Origin: Piliocolobus tephrosceles
Lineage: Eukaryota > Chordata > Mammalia > Primates > Cercopithecidae
DNA: 64,000 nt
Reading direction: 5' to 3'
NCBI RefSeq assembly: GCF_002776525.5
Contig: NC_045438.1
Location: forward strand, 159,826,920 to 159,890,919
Position 1 is the first letter of the stretch; the number at the start of each line of letters is the position of its first letter. The position numbers and the translations under genes are program-made. The notes below the pieces were generated by a model. It had not been told where the DNA came from and did no database searches. It worked only from the letters and a program-made list of their open reading frames with translations. Positions 58,381 to 64,000 of this stretch are shown in pieces.

Positions 58381-61300
58381 ATGAGAGGATCAAATTAACA
58401 CATAACAATATTAACCTGAAATGTAAATGGGCTAAATGCCCCAATTAAAAGACACAGACTGGCAAATCGGATAAAGAGTCAAGACCCATCAGTGTGCTAC
58501 ATTCAGGAGACCCAACTCACGTGTAGAGACACACATAGGCTCAAAATAAAGGGATGGAGGAAGATCTACCAAGTGAATGGAAAGCAAAAAAAAAAAGCAG
58601 GGGTTGCAAACCTAGACTCTGATAAAATAGACTTTAAACCAACAAAGATCAAAAGAGACAAAGAAAGACATTACATAATGGTAAAGGGATCAATTCAACA
58701 AGAAAAGCTAACTATCCTAAACATATATACACCCAATACAGGAGCACCCAGATTCATAAAGCAAGTCCTGAGAGACCTAAAAAGAAACTTAGATTCCCCC
58801 ACAATAATAGTGGGAGATTTTAACACACCACTGTCAATATTAGATGGATCAACGAGACAGAAGGTTAGCAAGGATACCCAGGACTTGAACTCTGCTCAGC
58901 ACCAAGCAGACCTAATAGACATCTATAGAACTCTCCACCCCAAATCAACAGAATGTACATTCTTCTCAGCACCACATCGCACTTATTCCAAAATTGACCA
59001 CATAGTTGGAAGTAAAGCACTCCTCAGCAAATGTAAAAGAACATAAATCACAATAAACTGTCTCTCAGACCACAGTGCAATCAAATTAGAACTCAGGATT
59101 AAGAAGCTCACTCAAAACTGCACAACTGCATGGAAATTGAACAACCTGCTCCTGAATGACTACTGGGTAAATAACGAAAAGAAGGCAGAAATAAAGATGT
59201 TATTTGAAACCAATGAGAACAAAGACACAATGTACCAGAATCTCTGGGACACAATTAAAGAAGTGTGTATAGCACCAAATGCCCACAAGAGAAAGCAGGA
59301 AACATCTAAAAACAACACCCTAACATCACAATTAAAAAAACTAGAGAAGCAAGAGCAAACAAATTTAAAAGCTAGCAGAAGGCAAGAAATAACTAAGATC
59401 AGAGCAGAACTGAAGGAGACAGAGACACAAAAACTCCTTGAAAAAATCAATGAATCCAGGAGCTGGTATTTTGAAAAGATCAATAAAATTGATAGATGAC
59501 TAGCAAGACTAATACAGAAGAAAAAAGAGAAGAAGCAAATAGATGCAATAAAAAATGATAAAGGGGATATCACCACCAATCCCACAGAAATACAAACTAC
59601 CATCAGAGAATACTATAAACACCTCTATGCAAATATACTACAAAATCTAGAAGAAATGGATAAATTCCTGGACACATACACCCTCCCAAGACTAAACCAG
59701 GAAGAAATTGAATCTCTGAATAGACCAATAACAGGCTCTGAAATTGAGGCAATAATTAATAGCCGACCAACCAAAAAAATTCCAGGACCAGATGGATTCA
59801 CACCCGAATTCTACCAGAGGTACAAAGAGAAGCTGGTACCATCCCTTCTGAAACTATTCCAATCAATAGAAAAAGAGGGAATCCTCCCTAACTCATTTTA
59901 TGAGGCCAGCATCATCCTGATACCAAAGCCTGGCAGAGACATGACAAAAAAAAAGAGAATTTTGGACAATATCCCTGATGAACATCAACGCGAAAATCCT
60001 CAGTAAAACACTGGCAAACCAAATCCAGCAGCACATCAAAAAGTTTATCCACCACCATCAAGTTAGATTCATCCCTGGGATGCAAGGCTGGTTCAACATA
60101 CGCAAATCAATAAATGTAATCCATCACATAAACAGAATCAAAGACAAAAGCCATACGATTATCTCAATAGATGCAGAAAAGGCCTTTGACAAAATTCAGC
60201 AGCCCTTCATGCTAAAAACTCTCAATAAACTAGGTATTGAAGGAACATATCTCAAAATAATAAGAGCTATTTATGACAAACCCACAGCCAATATCATACT
60301 GATAGGCAAAAACTGGAAGCATTCCCTTTGAAAGCTGGCATAAGACAGGGATGCCCTCTCTCACCACTCCTATTCAACATAGTGTTGGAAGTTCTGGCCA
60401 GGGCAATCAGGCAAGAGAAAGAAATAAAGGGTATTCAATTAGGAAAAGAGGAAGTCAAATTGTCCCTGTTTGCAGATGACATGATTGTATATTTAGAAAA
60501 CCCAATAGTCTCAGCCCAAAATCTCCTTAAGCTGATAAGCAACTTCACCAAAGTCTGAGGATACAAAATCAATGGCAAAAATCACAAGCATTCTTATACG
60601 CCAATAACAGACTAACAGAGAGCCAAATCATGAGTGAATTCCTATTCACAAATCCCTAGGAATCCAACTTACAAGGAATGTGAAGGACCTCTTCAAGGAG
60701 AACTACAAATCACTGCTCAATGAAATAAAAGAGGACACAAACAAATGGAAGAACATTTCATGCTCATGGATAGGAAGAATCAATATATTGAAAACGGCCA
60801 TACTGCCCAAGGTAATTTACAGATTCAATGCCATCCCCATCAAGCTACCAATGACTTTCTTCACAGAATTGGAAAAAACTACTTTAAAGTTCACATGGAA
60901 CCAAAAAAGAGCCCACATTGCCGAGACAATCCTAAGCAAAAAGAATAAAGCTGGAGGCATCATGCTACCTGACTTCAAACTATACTACAAGGCTACCACA
61001 ACCAAAACAGCATGGTACTGGTACCAAAACAGAGATACAGACCAATGGAACAGAACAGAGGCCTCAGAAATAACACCACACATCTACAACCATCTGATCT
61101 TTGATAAACCTCACAAAAACAAGCAATGGGGAAAGGATTCCCTATTTAATAAATGGTGCTGGGAAAACTGGCTAGCCATATGTAGAAAGCTAAAACTGGA
61201 TCCCTTCCTTACACGTTACACAAAAATTAATTCAAGATACATTAAAGACTTAAATGTTAGACATAAAACCATAAAAATTCTAGAAGAAAATCTAGGGAGC

Positions 61301-62495
61301 ATTGTTCAGGACATAGGCATGGGCATGGACTTCATGACTGAAACACCAAAAGCAATGGCCACAAAAGCCAAAATAGACAAATGGTATCTAATTAAACTAA
61401 AGAGCTTCTGCACAGCAAAAGAAACTACCACATCAGAGTGAACAGGCAACCTACAGAATGGGAGAAATTTTTTGCAATCCACCCATCTGACAAAGGGCTA
61501 ATATTCAGAACTTACAAAGAACTCAAACAACTTTACAAGAAAAGAACAAACAGCCGGGCACGGTGGCTCAAGCCTGTAATCCCAGCACTTTGGGAGGCCG
61601 AGACGGGTGGATCACGAGGTCAGGAGATCGAGACCATCCTGGCTAACCCGGTGAAACCCCGTCTCTACTAAAAAATCCAAAAAACTAGCCGGGCGAGGTG
61701 GAGGGCGCCTGTAGTCCCAGCTACTCGGGAGGCTGAGGCAGGAGAATGGCATAAACCCGGGAGGCGGAGTTTGCAGTGAGCTGAGATCCGGCCACTGCAC
61801 TCCAGCCTGGGCGAGACAGAGTGAGACTGCGTCTCAAAAAAAAAAAAGAAGAAAAAAAGAAAAAAACAAACAACTCCATCAAAAAGTGGGCAAAGGATAT
61901 GAACTTTTCAAAGGAAGACATTTATGCAGTCAACAGACACATGAAAAAATGCTCATCATCACTTGCCATCAGAGAAATGAAAATCAAAACCACAGTGAGA
62001 TACCATCTCACACCAGTTAGAATGGCGATCATTAAAAAGTCAGGAAACAACAGGTGCTAGAGAGGATGTGGAGAAACAGGAACACTTTTACACTGTTGGT
62101 GGGAGTGTAAATTAGTTCAACCATTGTGGAAGACAGTGTGGTGATTCCTCAAGGATCTAGAACTAGAAATACCATTTGACCCAGCCATCCCATTACTGGG
62201 GATATACCCAAATGATTATAAATCATGCTACTATAAAGACATATGCACACATATGTTTACTGCATTACTATTCACAATAGCAAAGACTTGAAACCAACCC
62301 AAATGTCCATCAATGATAGACTGGATTAAGAAAATGTGGCACATATACACCATGGAATACTATGCAGCCATAAAAAAGGATGAGTTCATGTCCTTTGTAG
62401 GGACATGGATGAAGTTGGAAACCATCATTCTCAGCAAACTATTGCAAGGACGGAAAACTAAACACCACATGTTCTCCCTCATAGGTGGGAACTGA
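58381..62495 (+). pseudogene. L1 ORF2 remnant
   Basis: The ORF2 start ATG at 58381 is followed by stops at codons 6 (58396-58398) and 13. The same frame then runs through the endonuclease (TIIVGDFNTPLS, SKIDHIVGSKALL), with a stop at 59044-59046 and one at 59497-59499. A frameshift in an A-run near 59948 and a return near 60325 bracket the first RT segment. The catalytic F-A-D-D is intact at 60469-60480. A 23-bp or so deletion near 60645 and a 2-bp insertion near 61430 shift frame again. The cysteine-rich C-terminal part is cut by an Alu. The C-terminus MFSLIGGN ends at 62495. The full-length protein would have endonuclease and reverse-transcriptase activities for target-primed insertion; this copy cannot produce it. 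Confidence 0.92.
61552..61856 (+). mobile_element. AluY, AluYR-like (Old World monkey type)
   Basis: A low-divergence AluY beginning AGCCGGGCACGGTGGCTCAA. It has GGCTCAAGCC, GACGGGTGGATCACGAGG, AAAAACTAGCCGGGCGAGG, GGCATAAACCCGGGAGG and GAGATCCGGCCACTGC, a combination I associate with cercopithecid AluYR. Target-site duplication AAGAAAAGAACAAAC at 61537-61551 and AAGAAAAAAACAAAC at 61857-61871 (one mismatch). Inserted in L1 ORF2. Confidence 0.9.
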
Positions 62496-62935
62496 ACAAT
62501 GAGATCACTTGGACACAGGGAGGGGAACATCACACACTGGGGCCTGTCGTGGGGTGGAGGGATGGGGGAGGGATAGCATTAGGAGAAATACCTAATGTAG
62601 ATGACGAGTTAATGGGTGCAGCAGACCAACATGGCACATGTATACTTATGTAACAAAAATGCGTATTGTGCACATGTACCCTAGAACTTAAAGTATAATT
62701 TAAAAAAAAAAGGAGATTATCTGGATTATCTGAGTGAGCCCAGTATAATCATAAGGATCTTTAAAATGTATAAGAGGAAGTGAAAAAGTCAGTACACACT
62801 GAAGCCAAGTGAGAAAGGCTCAAACGGCTTTGCTGGCTTTGAAAATGGAAGGGGACAACAAGCCAAGGAATGGGGACAACCTCTAGAAGATGGAGAAAGC
62901 TAGAATATGAACTCTCCCCTAGAGGCCTTAGAAAG

Positions 62936-63535
62936 TGATATAGGAGTTAAGGTATCACTTAGGCAGATAGTAACAGTATGGGAGTCCTTGGTAAGGCTTT
63001 TCTTTTTAATGAAAAGCAGCCCCAAATCATTTTCTAACAAAGAGCAGCCTGTAAAGTTGAGCCATAGACAGAATAGACAAGCAAGCTGGGAGCTTCCATG
63101 GGTGAATGCCGTCAGGAACTAGGGACTAGTGACATGTTCAAGATGGCGGCTCCATCTACCCTTCTCTGACAGCCATGGGTACAGTAAGGAGCAGACAAGA
63201 TGGCATTGGCCAAGGGGAGAGTCCATTTGCATAATAAGATTAGGGTGGGGCAACCAGCCTTCCCCTTGTGCTATGTAAACATCATACCTGATTGAACCAA
63301 TCCGTAAGCCCTACATACATCAGACACCACCTCCTCAAGCCGGACTATAAAATCTGGCACATTCACTGCCAGTTCATCCTTTCTGCTCAGAAGAAAGACA
63401 GAAAGCTGTTTTTCTTTCTCTTTTCTTCTGCCTACTAAGCCTCCATCACTAAACTCTTTGTGAAGGTCTGTGTCCTAATTTTCCTGGTGTGAGACTACAA
63501 ACCCTGGGTATATATCCCAGACAACTTAGCTGCTT
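62936..63535 (+). mobile_element. ERV1-type solitary LTR inside the MLT1
   Basis: Starts TGATATAGGAGTTAAGGT and has TATAAAA at 63346-63352, a pyrimidine-rich R/U5-like segment (TTTTTCTTTCTCTTTTCTTC) and a GGGTATATATCCCAGACAAC end. Its length of about 600 bp and organisation fit an ERV1 LTR. The specific family is not named and there is no clear 4-5 bp duplication. No viral genes are present. Confidence 0.7.
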
Positions 63536-63597
63536 CAAGAGGAATGCAGCACTGTTGACCATTTGATTGTATCCCAGTGAGGCTCATTATGTTTGTG

Positions 63598-63741
63598 TGT
63601 AATGTATGTATGTATGTATTTAGTAGAGATGGGGTCTCTCTATGTTACTCAGGCTGGTGTCAAACTCTTGTCCTCAAGCTATCCTCCCACCTCAGCCTCC
63701 CAAAGCTCTAGGATTACAGGCATGAGCCCCTGTACCCAGCT
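63598..63741 (-). mobile_element. Free left Alu monomer (FLAM-like), minus strand
   Basis: TAGTAGAGATGGGGTCTCTC is followed by the left-arm text (TGTTACTCAGGCTGGTGTCA, GATTACAGGCATGAGCCC) and no right arm. A GTAT-repeat (63598-63617) occupies the place of the poly-T head. The size of about 125 bp fits a fossil monomer. Confidence 0.8.
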
Positions 63742-63889
63742 AAGACCCACTTTGAAATTCTGTCCTATAGAATTGTAAAATAAGAAAACTGTGCTGTTTT
63801 CAAGCTACTAAGCTTGCAGTAATTTGTTATAGCAGCAATAGAAAGCTAATACAGTTACTTATATGCACAAGATGGACCAAAGTGTGCTA

Positions 63890-64000
63890 ATACAAGTTAA
63901 ACATCCTTAATCTGAAAATCTGAAATCTGAATTGCTCCAAAATCCAAAACTTTCGAGCACTGACATAATATCACAAGTGGAAAATTCCACACATAAGTAC
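63890..64000 (+). mobile_element. Tigger-like DNA transposon fragment (Tigger3/Golem-like)
   Basis: AAGTTAAACATCCTTAATCT, GAAAATCTGAAATCTGAATT, CTCCAAAATCCAAAACTTTC and CACAAGTGGAAAATTCCACA follow the terminal region of a pogo/Tigger-group element. The element runs off the end of the window. Confidence 0.6.

Larger units (their letters stand above)
58247..62713 (+). mobile_element. Primate L1PA, 5'-truncated in ORF1
   Basis: Begins in the last part of ORF1 (GAAGGAAGCACTAAACATGG), has a nearly collinear ORF2 and a 3' UTR with guanine-rich run (GGGTGGAGGGATGGGGGAGG), and ends CTTAAAGTATAATT plus A tail. Identity to the L1PA pattern is high, so it is a primate-era insertion. The AluYR-like element lies inside it. 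No target-site duplication is seen: the left flank is an LTR-like element, the right flank an MLT1. Confidence 0.95.
62714..63856 (+). mobile_element. MLT1 LTR, split by an LTR and an Alu monomer
   Basis: 62714-62935 has GATTATCTGGATTATCTGAG, GGCTTTGCTGGCTTTGAAAA and CCCCTAGAGGCCTTAGAAAG. The MLT1 resumes near 63537 with AGAGGAATGCAGCACTG and AGTGAGGCTCATTATG. After the Alu monomer it ends at 63742-63856 with AAGCTACTAAGCTTGCAGTA and AAAGCTAATACAG. The 5' end is missing at the L1 tail. Confidence 0.88.

Noticed and set aside
58492..59046. 184-codon ORF as a host gene
   Set aside because: It is the L1 ORF2 endonuclease domain downstream of stops at codons 6 and 13.
60680..61441. 253-codon ORF, the longest in the window, as a host gene
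   Set aside because: It is the C-terminal part of L1 ORF2 (WNQKRAHIAETILSKKNKAG and similar) in a copy with upstream stops and frameshifts.
1..64000. tRNA, snRNA or other structured RNA genes
   Set aside because: No A/B-box pair outside Alu/MIR-derived sequence and no cloverleaf or small nuclear RNA text was noticed. A tRNAscan-SE and Infernal run would settle it.

Overview
This is primate nuclear DNA, most likely from an Old World monkey, and it is non-coding. The base composition is AT-rich. Alu, MIR, L2, L1, MER5, MER20, MADE1 and MaLR-type LTR repeats cover most of the window, and no intact protein-coding gene was found. The lineage call rests mainly on the Alu at 61552-61856. It carries a set of substitutions (GGCTCAAGCC near the 5' end, AACTAGCCGGGCGAGG before the right arm, ATCCGGCCACTGC near the 3' end) that I recall as typical of the cercopithecid AluYR group rather than human AluY. 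A 10-N placeholder inside an (AAT)n microsatellite (39114-39123) fits a draft assembly. Family names come from remembered consensus sequences, so subfamily names are tentative.

Layout. 0-8.9 kb: unique DNA with MER5-type, Alu and MER20 copies, plus a 5'-truncated primate L1 (2.92-5.74 kb) that contains an inverted L1 block. 8.9-15.6 kb: two old L1M elements, both on the minus strand, broken by two Alus. 15.6-33.2 kb: a stack of old L1M pieces, mostly on the plus strand, cut by LTRs and Alus; it includes a 5.5-kb L1ME-like element (27.6-33.15 kb) holding an MLT1 LTR, an Alu that itself holds a MaLR LTR, and a second Alu. 33.8-37.2 kb: the most repeat-poor stretch, a candidate for conserved non-coding sequence. 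37.3-42.5 kb: a short young L1 tail, MIR, a split L2, an L3/CR1-like tail and two MaLR-type LTRs. 43.0-48.2 kb: the only L1 with 5'-UTR-like sequence, containing broken ORF1 and ORF2 and two Alus. 48.2-54.2 kb: mostly unique DNA with one Alu and a possible 26-nt exon. 54.2-58.2 kb: L1M with a complete MADE1, an Alu, an MLT1 LTR, another Alu and LTR-like DNA. 58.2-62.7 kb: a primate L1 with broken ORF2 and the AluYR-like insertion. 62.7-64 kb: an MLT1 LTR split by another LTR and an Alu monomer, then a Tigger-like fragment.

The genes do not work together in any system. Every open reading frame above about 60 codons can be explained as a LINE remnant, a translated Alu, a translated microsatellite or a chance frame. 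The more unusual material is structural: an inverted 183-bp copy of an Alu/L1 junction with inverted flanks, an inverted L1 block inside an L1, local template-switch-like duplications, and layered LTR nesting with readable target-site duplications. I saw no convincing undescribed biological system.
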